Assembly: GCA_948567375.1 (NCBI GenBank)
Contig: OX419755.1
Location: 54,937,001-55,001,000 of the forward strand
Direction of reading: 5' to 3'
DNA: 64,000 nucleotides
Source of the DNA: Lunularia cruciata
Lineage: Eukaryota > Streptophyta > Marchantiopsida > Lunulariales > Lunulariaceae
Part shown: piece by piece, positions 14,831 through 29,220 of the stretch
How the letters are laid out: each line of letters starts with the position of its first letter
Numbering within the stretch: the first letter of the stretch is position 1
Translations under genes and position numbers: made by a program
The notes under the pieces: generated by a model
The model's input: only the letters and a program-made list of their open reading frames with translations
Told to the model about the DNA's origin: nothing
Database searches by the model: none

Positions 14831-16548
14831 AACAATAGATCACATAAATATCAGACCCCTATTTCCATTCAACTTGTGGTTGCTCTTAATATTCAGGCAG
14901 CATGGAAATGGACATGTGTAGCAAGAGGATTAAATATGTAGGTATGTTTAATGCAGCATCAACATTTCATTTTATGGATAAAGTGATCATTGTAATATTA
15001 TCACCTAAGAGAAGAGAAGTAGAATGGTCAAACAAGAGAGAGATCAAGAAAATACTCAAGCATTGCTTAAAAAGGATCTCACAAGGTGTATGGGATTAGT
15101 GGTTATTTTGCTCTTCCCTTGAGCTCAAAGACCTACTATTGAAAGGGAATTTTATTTTGGCAAGAAAGTGAGTTAATCAATCAATTGTCAAATATGGGAC
15201 AAGAAGAAGAGGATTATTCATTTTTCAAGTGCTTTATGCAAGTCTGTCTTAAATTGAGAACAATCATGCTCAATTGCTCATCCTTGTTTAGTGCTTAGAA
15301 ATGCTTGAGTAGTTTCATGACATGATTGGAAAAAAAGAGTCTCTATTTTGGTCTCACTTGAATTTGAGCAAAGTAGGTAATTATTTTAATAGCTATCAAT
15401 ACTTGATAGGGTACTTGATATATTTTTCCATGAAACCTATGGTTCCTTCTTTCAAGCTAGCCTACATTGATGATAAGTTTGATTTCAACAAGTGTATAGC
15501 TCAAATTCAAGTTTTGAATGAGTAATGTATTAGAATTCTCAAAGCTAGATGGCATTCACACAAGGAGCTAAGAGAAAAACTGAATTCTTAAAGTAGAAAT
15601 TCATATTTATTAAAATGGATTAATTTTTGTGTGATAATGCATAATTTCTTAATCAACAAGAGTAGGATATGTCAAAAAAGGTTGGATATGTTGGAGTAGA
15701 TAGAACCAATGAAGACTTAGCAAAAGTAGTTAGAGGTAGATGACAAGCAAGAAACCAGAATAACCATCATGGAAAGGTGCCTTGCTTTCAATCAACAACC
15801 CAGGAAATTTCTATCCCAAAGATGATAACATGTTTTTGATAAAAGCTTGTGTAAAGATTTATGAGATAAAAGCTGGTGTTTTGTTGCAATGGGTATTAAA
15901 TCTTCTCAATTTTATTTATTTTAAGGTGATATATGTTGTGTTTTTGTATGTATGTTCTTGTCACCCAAAACAAGCAGACTCCTTCATGCAATATTTTTAT
16001 CCTTTGGATGTTTGTGGTGTTTATTGGAGGTGAGTATTTATCCACAAGTGTTTAGGGTGACAAAGGGTATGTTTGTGGGGCATGCAAGTGTATGTCAGGT
16101 GGGGCACGTAGGGTCAATGAGGTGTGTAGTCTTTTTGTTCAAGATAAGGGGTACTTTTTGTTAAGAAATCTGAGTTCCAAAGGAAAGAGAGAGTATTTGT
16201 TTGACAAGGAGACACAAGGAGGAGATATATGACCACAAGAGATGATGTTGGAGACCCATTCACTTTGAATAGCATCTATTGCTCAACTGCTTTGACTGTA
16301 CCAATTTGAGAGGCTTCTTGGTCTCTATCAACCAAACCAATAAGCAAACAATGTGATGCTTCTATAGGTATCCAATGCATAAGTTTGAGAAGGCATGACT
16401 CTCTAGGAACTTCTTAGAATGATCAATGCTTGGAGCTATAATTACCCTTTTTGCAATAGATTCTCAATTGACAAGACCTTCTAACATGGTAAATATTTGC
16501 AGAAAGGAAGGATAGTTGTTCATTCTTCTTGATTTTATTTGAGTTCAC

Positions 16549-16648
16549 CATTTAACTGTAGGGGAGTGAGAGGCTTGAGACAGTTGAGTGGAGTTTCCAT
16601 TTGATTGTAGAGGAGTGAGGAGGCTCAAGAGAGTTGAATGCAAATTTT
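16549..16648. repeat. Tandem repeat, two units of about 49 bp
   Basis: Units begin CATTTAACTGTAGGGGAGTG (16549) and CATTTGATTGTAGAGGAGTG (16598). Both continue with an AGGCT(T/C)(G/A)AGA(C/G)AGTTGA block. Confidence 0.7.
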
Positions 16649-18382
16649 AGGGAATACTTCAAGAGAATAATTTCAATTGAATCTGAGATAGAGTGAATCC
16701 ATAGTGATCCATAGATTATAATAGAGCTATTAATGAATAGAATATGGAAGATTCAAGTGTTGGACCTTGGTTAATTTATTTTCATTCCGTCTTTGAGTGC
16801 ATGACCTTTATCAAATGTACATGGATGGACAAGTTCATGTCCATCCATGTGATGGAAAAAATTGCAAAAGTTGATCAAGGTGCACTTGGAGTGAAGATTA
16901 CGACAAGCTTTCTATATATCATGTTCCACATGTGAGTGAATGGGCTTTCTCCTTGTAAAATTTATTATGATTGTTTTGATTTGGCTTGCTGAAATTGAAT
17001 TGTGTAATTTTTAGTTCTATCTCCTGGCCTATTGCCTTGCATTATGGGGACCAAAAACTTGAGTACCATAAGGATCCAAAACTCCAACTAAATCACTCAT
17101 TTTGGGCACTCACATTTAGGGTTAAGAGCACTATGCTTGAGCACTATTCCTTGCTCAAGAGCTAAGCTTGGAGTGCTATGCTTGAGCATTGCACTATGCT
17201 CAAGCATGACACTTTAATATGGGCTCCACACTTGCACCTAAGCAAGGCACTTGACTCGGGCATGATATCCGCGTACTAGACCTTGCCAAGTAAGACCCTA
17301 TGCATATTTTGTTCAATGCTTGGGAACCCATCTGTCCTCTGATGTTGACGCACCAACCTCTTTGCTTGCTATGGCATTAACTTCTTTTTTCTTGTTGAGG
17401 AATTTAGGTATTTTAACTTGTTATATTTATATGTTTTGTAAATTTTTTCAAAAGCTTCCATGTTTTATGTTTCAATAGGCTTAGAGCGTATTTGAGTTAG
17501 TGGTGCTTGATTTATATTTTTGCATGATAGTCTCTAGGTTGGTTTTTAGATAAAATTTATAAGGACTTGGGAGAAAGATATTTGATGGTTAGAGTGTAAG
17601 GGAGAGACTTGAGATTGAGTTTACCCTTGATAAGAGAAGCCTTTGTAATTCCATGAGTAAGGAATTCTAAAGCACAATTTTGTGGAGGGAATAGTTCCAA
17701 TAAGAGATTTGACCTCTAGGAGGTGTCTTGCAAGGTAGTGTGTCTACCTTGCATGGAAGCCTTTCTTTCATATATTGAGTGTGATGTTCATTCCATCAAG
17801 GAGACTAAAGGAGGTACATAGGCGTATCATCCTTTAAATGAAGATAAAAGTTGCATGGTTTCTTATTGAGTATTATTGGGCTAAGCTTATTCTTTCTGTT
17901 GTTTCAACATAGTTAGATTTAAAGAGAATTTCATAGGATAATTTCTTACTCATATTTTCAATGAGATTGGGTTTTGGGTGAATATAAGGTACAATATGAG
18001 GGCCAGCTTGAGGATGAGGAGTATTGTAAAAAAAACATTTTGAGGAGAAAGAAGGTGAGTAAGAATACAATAAATGTTGTGGTAGAGAAGAATAAAGTTT
18101 AATTGCATTAAAAACTTCTTGTTTCAAATTTTTATTAAATTAACCTTCTGTTGATTGTGTGTTGGCCATGTTCTTTTTGAGGATACTAATGTGGATGTTT
18201 CTAAGGAGGCCCATTGTTTGGATGTTTTGCAAGAGGATCTTTGTGTAGATGTTGCTTTAATAGCCCAAGTCATGTTAAAGAGAGATTTAGAGGTGAGAGA
18301 GGGCAAACTTATTGGAAAGAGAGGGTCTTGTTGTTGAGAGGGAGTATCTAGTCCAAGAGAAAGAAGAATTATTCTTGTCTGA

Positions 18383-18507
18383 GTAGAGGAGTAAAGAGGA
18401 GAGCTCAGTGGAGTTAGACATTATAGTTAAGGAGAGAGAAATGAGTGGAGGAGTAAAGAGGAGAGCTTGATAGAGTTAGAAAGTATAATTTAGGAGAGCA
18501 GAGATTA
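18383..18507. repeat. Tandem repeat, two units of 62 bp, GA-rich
   Basis: GTAGAGGAGTAAAGAGGAGA at 18383 and GTGGAGGAGTAAAGAGGAGA at 18445. Both continue with GAGTTAGA, a TATA(G/A)TT block and AGGAGAG. Confidence 0.8.
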
Positions 18508-19230
18508 GTAGAGCAGTGGAGATGCCTATAAGAAATTTATCTTAGGGAATTTTATCCACACAATTATAATCCTAGATTAGACTATAGCTTAGCTACATGA
18601 GGCTTGGGTATAGAGTTCTTGCATTACACATGATGTTGGGATGTAGATCATAGTTGAAATGCATGCTCATGGGACTCAAACAAATATGCACACTCTTGGT
18701 ACTCAGATTACCATGAAAGAGATGGAGACTATTAGCAAAGAGTTTAGGACTCACTACACACAAAAGATGCCATAGATAGTCCTTTATATCTTCATGGGAT
18801 CCCTCAATCTCACCTCCTTTTAGAGATGTGTCCAGTGAGTTGGAGTGGCTTAAGGAGAGGAGTCTGAGTTTGAGAGATGGGGTTGTACAGCATGAGGATA
18901 TGAGGCAAAGGATTGGCAGATCCCATCCATTCATTCCTTGCCACCTTTACGCTTTGGATTTGCACCGAAAGATCCTAATTTTGGACCTTGGATGTCTAGT
19001 AGGCATTATGTGAGATAGTAGCTCTCTTTTCAATCAATGGTGTTTGTTGACCAAAAAATTTGGATGGAATTTTATTGAGGCATGAGTACTTTCCAATATG
19101 TATCTCAGTCGGGGATTAAGGATTTCATTTCATATTGTGTCTTCATTTGAAGTTATGATTTGGATAAATGGTGTGAAGTTGACTGTAGTACACCTCCTTC
19201 AGTCCATATGGGATTGCAGTTTCCTCATGA

Positions 19231-19302
19231 AAGGATTTCACACAAGCATACTTCTTATGGGTTTATATAAATCCATAAGAAGTATGCCTGCGTGAAATCC
19301 TT
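19231..19302. repeat. 72-nt near-perfect palindrome (foldback)
   Basis: The arms read AAGGATTTCACACAAGCATA at the left and the complement of AAGGATTTCACGCAGGCATA at the right, meeting at a TTTATATAAA centre. I count three mismatched pairs out of 36. Either strand would fold into a long hairpin, as in a very short inverted-repeat element or a small-RNA precursor. Confidence 0.9.
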
Positions 19303-22300
19303 ATTAGAGCATATTAATGTTGGATGAGACATCAAGATTTGAGAGTTAGATTGATAATGCATTCTATGAGTATTCAATATCAATTTGGGACATTTTGATG
19401 GTTGATAATGAAGTAGCTCCATGTTTTGCAAACCATCCTCATGGTGCTATCCATTCTCATAGATTTGCTCCATCTTATACTAAGGTAGGTACCTCATTCA
19501 ATTCATGTTATGATCTCTTGCTAAAACCCTTGGAGATATTTAGAGTCTTGAGACTCTCTTCTATTGCCTTTGTAAATAGGAGAGGAATGTGGATGCTTAA
19601 GATATTAAAGCTCAGATCCATATGATGGTTTGCTAGAGTTTATGTAGGATCCATCTCTGACTACCCACAAGAGGAGTGCTATATGGTGTTTTAGTCCAAG
19701 GTTCATTTCCTTTGTATTTCCATACTTGTATGCTGCAATAGAACACCTTGGCCATAGAGAGAGTATCAAGGCACAAAGCTTAGGCTTGTGATATATTACT
19801 ATCATATTAGTCATACATCCATATATATTTTAAGATTCAATTTAGTCAATTCATTAGTTCTTTGGCCTTTGTATGTATGTATTCCTTGTTGTCTAGGTGA
19901 TGAAGACTTTGAGTACACATTCTATCAACTTATGTCTGTTCAAGTTGTTGTGCCTCTCTAGATTGATTTGGAGGTTGGCATGGTATGGAACCTACTAAAT
20001 TTACTATTGATGATTTTACAATATTTTGTTCTAGCATTTTGCTCTTTTGTTCACTTGATAGCATTGGCTTCTCAAGGCTCAGCTTCAGTACTCCCATGCA
20101 AACTATAAGAAGGCCATCAAGCCTCTAACAACATGCAACAATCTAGTGGTTTCTTGATCCTTGTCATGAGATATGCAGACATAAAACTCTTACTCTATTA
20201 GTTGGGAAGCAATGCCATTGGAACAAGGATGGGATACTCAAGAAGGCAATGGCAGTTGTGTTTGTAAAAAGGGAGAACATGGGTGCTATATCACCAGCAT
20301 GTACTCCTACCTCAAGCTTAGCAAGAGAGGAGTGAAATTTTTTTTGCCTTGCATCAAGGTACAACTAAGAAATCATACGATAGACCCTGATGTTGGAGAT
20401 GGCAAGTTTTACTAAGATCCTAGCTAATGTAGAGAACCATTTCTATACAAAATCATATTCAATGCAGTTCTTTATGGTAAAGAGGTCTAAAATGCATGCC
20501 TCATCATGATTATCTTCTACCATTTACATCTGTTGAGATTCATTGGGGCTTCAAGATTTAGGAACCTGGTTGAGAATCCTTGTGAATCATTGAACTTCCA
20601 TACTTCCATACACACCAAGTGTTATGGGTCCTATCAATTTTCAGAGTTGTTTCTTCAACATACAAGAGATTTTGAAGTGAGCTTAGAAGAAAGTCAAAAT
20701 CATAATCCTATTTAAGGAAAGAGAAATAGCTCCAACTACATTTATTCCCCACATGCAAATCAAGAAAAATATGAGCTCAATAGATTGATAAGTAAGATAA
20801 AGGAATTCTAAGATTCCAAAAGGCATCACACATGTAAAATAAGTACTTGCATTTCTCCTCACCTATAAGTTGGTTGCTAATTTTCTCAACCCCAAGTCAT
20901 ACATGCGGTGTGGAAATAGTCAGACTTTTAATGACATCATCAACCTCAAAACCAAACATAATTTGAGATAAATCATCCAAAAAAATTTTTTTGGATTAAA
21001 TTAGTTCAATCAAGTATTGTATAGAATAGTATAACCAAACAAGCTCTAAGCTAACTAGCCTCATAGGCCCAACCCACAAGATTTCTCTCTTGATAGTCAT
21101 ATAAGTTGAATCAAATAGAGTTGTATTAATTTATAATTAATCAAATAGAGTCCTAAGTGGTTGCACCATTGCTTAGTTCCTCAAATAGGAAATAGAAGTA
21201 AAATCAATAAACTACATTGATGACTAAAAATTGTATCTACATGCCTTTCTTTCTCATCAGAATGGATAGCAAGATGCATTAGGTTGGATCCATCCAATTC
21301 TTGTTATGTATGGAAAGTTTGAATAGCTAGTGAATCTAATGATAAATATCCACATGGATTACACCATCTAAAATTACATAGAAAAAAACAGATTTCTTTG
21401 TAGCATTTTAATGTAGTTCAATTTTCTTCTTCTTATTATTCATACCCAATTGGAAATATTATCAGCAAGACACACTAATTCAAGTGATGAACTTCAATAT
21501 TTCAAATTCCTATTTACTGCAAAACTTAGTGCAATCCCTCTCTTTCAAGTTTTTTGATGTCTTTTTGGATGAACAATCAACCATTACCAATGTCAAATTC
21601 CAATCCAAACCTTAGAACCAATTCTATCACTGCTTAATTCCAATGCTTTGAACTGCTAACATTGCTCTTACATATCCTTTTACCATCCTTTCTAATAATT
21701 TCTGCCCTTGAATATTTACAAGAATTAGTTCAAGTAGTAAAACCCTTTGCTATCTCCTAGCTAATGTGAAGGACAAAATCTAAAACTACCGTATCAATAG
21801 AATACGCTTTTGTTACTCTACACAATAGCAAATTGACCAAAATCTCTTTAGTTCTTCTAGAGCAAGGTTTGGATGAAGAGATCAGGAATAACTCTTTTTG
21901 CCAATCTTGGAGGAATATGGAAAGTAGACCAGATCTACTTCCTAAACCGTGAATAATCATCTTAGATAGATGACGTGCAAGTTGTAGCCCATTAAGACTT
22001 CAACCTCAGCCTCTACTAGATCACAAGGAACTTAGATAATTTCTGCTAAACATGATATATAAAGCATGAGAAACATACCTCATGGTCCTTGCTGCCTTGC
22101 ACAATCCACTAAGGACTATGCTAGCTTTGGGCACCCCAATGCTCCTTGTAGGTAACCATGTGCTCCCCATGGCACTCCTCATGGCCCGCATGACCCCTAT
22201 TTTCCCTATACATGGCCTCTTGAGCTCCTGTGGCACCTGCAAAGAGTTGAAGAGTTTTGACTTGGACTTTGTAGTTCATACATCACTCATTTCAACTAAA

Positions 22301-24020
22301 ATCAAATCTAATGAAGAATTATGACATTTATCAAAATATCTCACTCCAAAAAAGGATAGAATATATCCAAACATAAATCAATCCATCAATCATTGTGAAA
22401 TGAAGTCTCTATCACTCACTCAAATATGTTTCATCTCAATGATGTTGCATCTTGGAGAGAGAAGTGGTGAAATTTAATCTTTTTATAAAACAAACCATTC
22501 ATACAAAATGAAGACAATGAGAACCAATACACAAGGACATTCTCTTTCATTATAAAATGAAAGATAATGAATTGTACTTTTCTATATCTATGTGCAATTA
22601 AAAAATACTTGTTTTTGCCATCATAATTCAAATCAACTAAGACGATAATCCTTGTTCATATTCCCATCACTTACTGTAGAGGGATTGTAATCTAGCAATG
22701 GAAATCTAGCATCAATATAGGTACTAATATTTTGGTAGGATCAATCTAAGAAAACACTATCATCAAACTATTAACCTCAACAATTTCTTTCACCACTTTT
22801 GCTAATTCTCATATCATGGAATGGAAATACTTTGACTTACAAAATTAGTCAATAAATGGAGACCTAAATTCAGGGTACATTCTCTACTTTGTGTAATTTT
22901 TTAAGTATTATTCTACTTCTAAGAACGTTAAAATTATATATATAATTATAGACTTTAGAATATCCATTATTAGTCTAGTACCTGATTATGAGATGTTTCA
23001 TTATAAATTATGATTGTTTAGTATCCATTGTAAGTTATGGTTGTTTAGTATTTGTGTTGATCAATATCTATGAAATGATTCAACAAAAATAAATACTTAT
23101 TTTATATGAATATATATACATATAATCATATAGTTTGATATTATTTCAGGTTAAATTATGGATACTACCAACTAAATCTCATTATTTGTTCATCATTTCA
23201 GAGAATAAAAAGGAAAATAGGTTGAAAGAAGTGAACGAGTTACATATATATACTCATCTTTTTTATATAAATAAATTTTACTGTATATAACATTTTTGAG
23301 TAGAAAAAATGATTAAGATTGATAATTTAAGATTAAAAAGGAAGTTCACGAACATAATCAGTCATGAGTAATATAACTTTGGTTATGATAAAGATCTGAA
23401 TAATATTTGTATTAAATTTATTACATAAATAAACTATTTCCATAATTTTTTTGTGAAAATTCTTTAAGATATAATAAGAATATAGGCAATATATTGTATG
23501 GACGTCCAGTTATTACTATATTATCAACAGAGAACATGTATAATGAAAAGTCAAAGGTTTATGGAGGATAAGATATAATAATTATTAATCCATGGAATTT
23601 TATAAATTACATGTTAATATTAATATTTTTTATTAATTGTGAAATAATTAGAGATCAAACAAACTCATAACATTGGCGTTCAATACATGGCATAGGATCC
23701 AGCATGAACAGAATAATATATCATGGATTTAAGGACTCAATCTTGCAACAGTTTTGTGTTTAATATATTTAGAGCATAGTATCAAATACATAATGTGGAT
23801 AATAATTTGTGTTCAATTCATGGCATGGGTATTGATACAAACATAATAATATAACATAAATTTTAAGAGTTTGAAATAATACTGTTCAATAAATTTATGA
23901 TATAGGTTTTCAGGACGAATAATATGGATTTTAAGGATTCAATTTTGAATGTAATTTTATAATCCATAAATTCAGGATATTGGCATCCAACTAGCTTTAT
24001 ATTGACTCCAAGTAAAAGGG

Positions 24021-24117
24021 AAGAAGGCCACCGCGTAGAGAAAACGAAGAATGGGAAGACCCATCAAGCAGTACAAGGGAGAGACGAAAAGAAAAGTAAA
24101 ATGGATCTAAACCCCAA
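24021..24117 (+). repeat. GGGGCTTAGCCCC repeat family, copy C
   Basis: A diverged copy: GAAGGCCACCGCGTAG, then GAATGGGAAGACCCATCAAG, GTACAAGGGAGAGAC, and a worn end ATGGATCTAAACCCC followed by ACAGACTC. It lies in the AT-rich part of the window, so this part carries the same repeat family as the right part. Confidence 0.8.
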
Positions 24118-25602
24118 CAGACTCTAACAACTTAGAGTAAACAACTTACATCAATAATTTGTTCAACAAGTGTTTTATGATCTCTTAATACTAAAAAAAT
24201 GATGTTATTTGATTTCCACAATCTATTAATTTATGCGTTGAATGTGAGGGAGCTGCCCGGAGTGAACGAATTTAACTATGGCCGTTTGGGTGGACTATCT
24301 AATTAGGTCAGACTTGGTCAAGTGGACTTACCTAAACTTATTCAACAATTGACAAAGTTCAAATTCCTGGAGCATATTGATGCATTTATTTATTAATATT
24401 AAAATTTACGAGAATATTAAATGCCGAGGCGGACAAAGTGGATTCCATGGTATCAGTAACAATGATTCTAAATAAGTCTTAAGTAAAATATTATTTTCTT
24501 TGTTTATTTCTAAAGAAAATTTAACAGTATAAACTCTAAAATTAATGAAAGTTGAGATGAGTTTATCACAAAAAAATGTTGTTTTACAATCACTTATATA
24601 TTGTCATTGACATGAAATTTATAATTAGTTCATCGTATGAAAGTAAATTTATTTCTAAAATATTGGATAAATGATAGGTTCTTAATATAATAGAATTTAC
24701 CCATTTCAAATTCTTATAATTTACTAAAAATTCCCACTATATGAAATAAATTTTTTTATATTTTTAAAATTAAATAATAATCCCTGGATTAAATAAAAAT
24801 AAAATTTGATAATAACATAATTTTTAGTAATAATAATATCATAGTAAAATCTAAAGAATAATCCACTATGTTCATAAAGCATACTACCTGTGCATGGGCA
24901 TGCCATTGGACAAGTAAGAAACACTATACCAGGATAATGAGAATTGAGTAAAATAAATCTAAGCTGATATATAAAATTCCAGAATTAATGTAATCAAGGG
25001 TATAGACTTAAAAGATCTTAGCACTACAATTTATAGAATTATTTTTTGAAGTTGGTATTACGTGTTATTTTGAAAATAAAGAACATAATAATTATGGATG
25101 AGAATAAAATATTAGACATGGAAAATACTCATTAAAATATTAACTCAGAATTGCAATCCATTAAGATGATGCACCGGCATTTGAGAGACCTTTTAACATT
25201 TAAATAAATATATAAATATAATATTCTGTTCTTATTGGGATGGATATTAACCTCCAAATTCAATTTCAATGTATTTTAGAAACTACAAATGTGACCAAAT
25301 TTTTTTTAAATAGCTCTAAACGGTCAGCAAGTGAACTAAGATAAATTTTAGAGCTTTGGATCTAACAATAAAATTTATTTAATATATTTTTAAATATATT
25401 AATGAAAAAAAGATACGTTTTTTATTTGTATAGATTACAATATAAATTAGAGAAAAAGGTTATAAAATTCTGGATATGGTGTGGAAAAGTAAATTAAGGC
25501 TCTATTTCTTGAATCGTTTTATAGATATAGATAACACAATTGCTTACAAATTTTACTTTACAGTGAATGGCCCGACAATCAATTAGTCTAACAGTGCACG
25601 TT

Positions 25603-25632
25603 CTAAACTAAACTAAACTAAACTAGACTAAA
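25603..25632. repeat. (AAACT)n microsatellite
   Basis: Five to six units of AAACT, the last ones degenerate. Confidence 0.85.
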
Positions 25633-26930
25633 ATTATTTAATCAATTTTTTATAAATTAATTTAACTTCACCAACGAAAGTAGTCACAAAACATGTACCT
25701 TTGACTGTAATAGTGAATGTGTAATCTTCAATGAATTGATGATAGAAAGAAGAAAGTCCGCAAGGTGAAAAGGACATATTAGCCCATGCATTGCATGGGA
25801 ACCCAGCTAGTGCAATAAATATCTTTGAGAAACTATGGGACAAGATATTTACGCTAATCAGGTCACGGATGGTGCGAAACTCTGTTTAGGGTCTGAACAC
25901 GAAATGGGAACTTTTCATAAGTTTGCTCTCAATCAAATTAAAAGAAAAACAGTTTGATTTGAAACCGAGACCAGACCACGCTCAAACTTCAAAGACGAAG
26001 ATCTTTTGTGAAATCCTATATGCATGATAATTTGAACAGGGAAAGCTGAGTATTATCCATCATAACGTTATTTCTTTCCATCATTTTGGAACTAGACGCG
26101 TAAAGTGAGTAAAATGAGCAATCTATAGCCAATTCATACAGCAATACAGCAATGATAACGTGATCCGTAGAGATCGCTTGTGTATCCGAAATCATTGGAA
26201 GGCAGATTCAAGTAGAACAAGACACTAACAATTTGAATTTCAAACTCAATTTGAAATTTTGGAGTTGCTCTCCAGAGTACGAGATGGTGATGCATCATGA
26301 GAAAATAATGTGCATTTATTCTCAACATCATCGACTTACCCATTTGAACCATATCAAGTCGGGGGAAAGTATCATATACGCTATCGAACGGAAACATTAC
26401 AAAGTGCAACGAAAGTTGGTCTTCAAATAAAGCAACTACACAACTCGATGGCGAAAATTTGAAATCAACTTTCCTTTACTCCAGTTGTTATGAATCTGTG
26501 AATCATGAGAACGTAAAAAGACTACCTGGCAAGTATATGGCTTACTTTCTTAGCTGTCAAAATTCGTCAGTTAATCTCCCATACTCCCTTTCGGGTGCAG
26601 GGTAAGTACGGTACTCTTAGCGCAAATGCACTGAGCACTGAGCGTTGTTCTTCACGCTCGCAACCGAATCCCATGAGTGAAGGAATTTCGGAAGAACGTC
26701 TTAATGTACGAAAGACCTGAGAATTGTTGGTCAGACCATCGACTATTTCTCAAGAAGTTCGAGGTTCCCATTCTGCTCGACGTCCAAGAGGGTAAGGTAG
26801 TTGTGAGATCATCACGAGGTCCACTTTGTCAAGCACAGAGCACTCCGTATCCTTTGTACATATATATATAGTCCAAGCAAACTCAAGTTGAGCAGCAGCT
26901 GCGAGGTCGGTTCTTGGTGGACGACAGGCT

Positions 26931-26955
26931 TAGCAGTAGCGATCGCTTACTGCTA
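26931..26955. repeat. Hairpin around GCGATCGC
   Basis: TAGCAGTA and TACTGCTA flank the 8-bp palindrome GCGATCGC with one bulged base, giving a 25-nt foldback. Confidence 0.7.
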
Positions 26956-29006
26956 CGAGCTATACATTCGTAGTTCACTGTAAACTTGATCCTTATATGT
27001 GTGGGAGTCAGCTGGAAAGAACAGGATTGAAAAATGAATCAAGAACCAGAATGCAAGTGGGAACATGTTGATCTACCTACGTAGTTTGGTCCAATCGATT
27101 CAACGTCAGATTCGTTGATCATACATTACAACCGCTTTAGTGGCGTCTGAAGACACAGTGCAGAAATACTAGAAAGTCTTCACAATGGTTTGGGTAGATA
27201 TTAAGTGAATAAAAGTGAATGTGAAAAGAAATTTGGCTCGTGATATTTAGCAACCACAAACATTGACTGGTCTAAGCTATGGAAATCGATAATTGCTTTC
27301 AGTTTTTTACTCTTTACCCAAGTGATCAGAGAAACTTTTCGGGTGTTGAAACACAAATGGGATGAGTATTATTTCAGCTTTTCATCGACTTAGCTCATAT
27401 GACTTTTAGTTGCGGATATGAGCAAATGATCCTGATTGCAGCTTTTCTCTGCATACTTCTCATTCCTTCCGTATGATAGTAGTATGCAACACTTAAACAA
27501 TGGTAATAAAGAGGAATAGTCAGAGATTTATCCCCCAAAAAGGAGAAATGATGTAGAACTTGTTCCAGCTTTTTGAGCTTCTCATGAGTTGAAAATATTA
27601 ATTGCTGGATAGTATCAAAACAGGAAATTGACCGAGATATTTCTTGAGCCACATTGAAAAGCCTATTCTTCGGCTTTTGGATTCACCCATAGCCACCCAT
27701 CAACTGCATTACGAGAATCGGCACTTCCGAAAGCAAGTGGAGAGACTTCTGAGCTTCCATCATCATCACCAAAATGCGGAAACTGGAAGGGAAAGGAGAG
27801 GACGAGACAGCATTTGACGTTGAAATGCCATCGTGTGCCCGGATATATACACATCTATCTTTTGTGCTAAAAGTCGGATGAGATCCTCATGTTTATTTTA
27901 GCGATCGAATTCTCGTCAAACTTAAAAAAAATTTGAGATCTGTACCTATCCTAATGTAGAGAGGATGGATTGACAGGTCCTTGTAATCTCACAGGTGTTG
28001 TAATTACACAGGTAGGTTGGCACCCGGTTTTTCTCCCAATGTCTCTGGTATATCCTTTCAGAAGCAAAGGAAAGACGTAGAATCACGAACTGAGAAGAAA
28101 GTGCTGCGATACGAACTTACTATGCATACACATGATAGTCTCCATCGGGTCCTTCTTCTTCAGATTCTAATTCGAAGGACAGACATCCTGTACCTTTGAC
28201 TGACCTTCATCAGTGCAGAATTAGTTACCAGACCTCAATCTAATGGAATATGATGAGTTCGGTAGAATTCATCATCTTCAGCACAGTCGGTGAATTGTCA
28301 GGAAGTAGGATGTTCGAATTTGAACCAGTGCTCGAAGGCTAAATCGAACTGGAACGAGCTTACCGTAGCACGAATGTCATACATGTAAGTTGGACTTGGA
28401 CTCCAGACAACTCAGAGGCGATACTTATCTTGATTGGGTACAGTTGTGGCAGTAGTCGTCAGTGGGCCTGCAAGCCGCATGTTCTGTTCCACACACTGAT
28501 ATTTCAACTCAGTACCTGCCCAGAGCTTTCAACCCTATGTTCTATAAATCTCGAGTGTCGGGTTTAGGAAGATGCTGTATGTCCCAAGGCCCACTGAAGT
28601 TAGTGCAATGGCATTAGCAAAATGAAGAATAAGACTCATCCCATTCTTCCAACCAGGGAAAAAGAGTGTTTTGCTTGGATGAACTTGCAGTCTTCAGTGA
28701 GTAATGACCTTGTGTTGCTTCAAGCTTTGTAGCACTCTTACATGATGTTTTCCCTATTTTGTACTGCACATTCGATCTTCGGGCACCGTGGCGAGTCAAG
28801 ATGAAACAGTTTGTCTCCATAATTGTAAGAACTGTAATCGGTATCGTCAAAACCGAACACATGCTAATGGTCGTATTATCGCGACAACCTAATCATCCTT
28901 CACATAGATAATATTAACCCGATACATCTGCAATTGGTGTATCTTTGAATTAGCGCACTTTACCATATGAACCTTCTGACCACTGCTTTTACTTCCCAAC
29001 TTAACA

Positions 29007-29056
29007 GGCTTGATGTGGTCTTCCCATACTTCGTGTTTTCTAGGCGGTCGCCTTTC
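29007..29056 (-). repeat. GGGGCTTAGCCCC repeat family, fragment G
   Basis: Keeps only the GGCTTGATG, GTCTTCCCAT and GCGGTCGCCTTTCC parts of the unit. The GGGGCTTAGCCCC end is missing. Confidence 0.75.
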
Positions 29057-29220
29057 CTTATACAGGTTTGTATCTTATTTTATACGAGGTTCAACTTTGT
29101 TATTACTACAATGTTCAATCTTTGTATTTTCCTGTAACTGACATGTCTGGTCCTGAAATAGGTATATTATCGTGCATTTGGTCCATCGATTACGGAAACA
29201 TTGGGGGATACGAATGAGTG

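Larger units (their letters stand above)
11940..24020. other. AT-rich repeat-derived intergenic DNA
   Basis: No open frame exceeds about 113 codons and none matches a family I recognise. The DNA carries several short tandem duplications and one strong foldback (listed separately). The 14.5-22.5 kb part is slightly less AT-rich and may be mutated retroelement sequence. I could not identify reverse transcriptase, integrase, gag or paired LTRs, so I do not assign a class. Confidence 0.5.
24118..29006. other. Intergenic DNA across the change in base composition
   Basis: The first 2 kb is as AT-rich as the left part; from about 26 kb the base composition is more balanced. Apart from an (AAACT)n run at 25603-25632 and a hairpin at 26931-26955, I see no coding or RNA feature. 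Short open frames do not resemble known proteins. Confidence 0.5.

Noticed and set aside
17110-17270. Repeated TGCTTGAGCA / TGCTCAAGCA words suggesting a binding-site array or satellite
   Set aside because: The words vary in spacing and orientation and the stretch is short. No regular period could be fixed.
14400-22300. LTR retrotransposon
   Set aside because: The region feels repeat-derived, but no paired LTRs, primer site, protease, reverse transcriptase or integrase motif could be pointed to.
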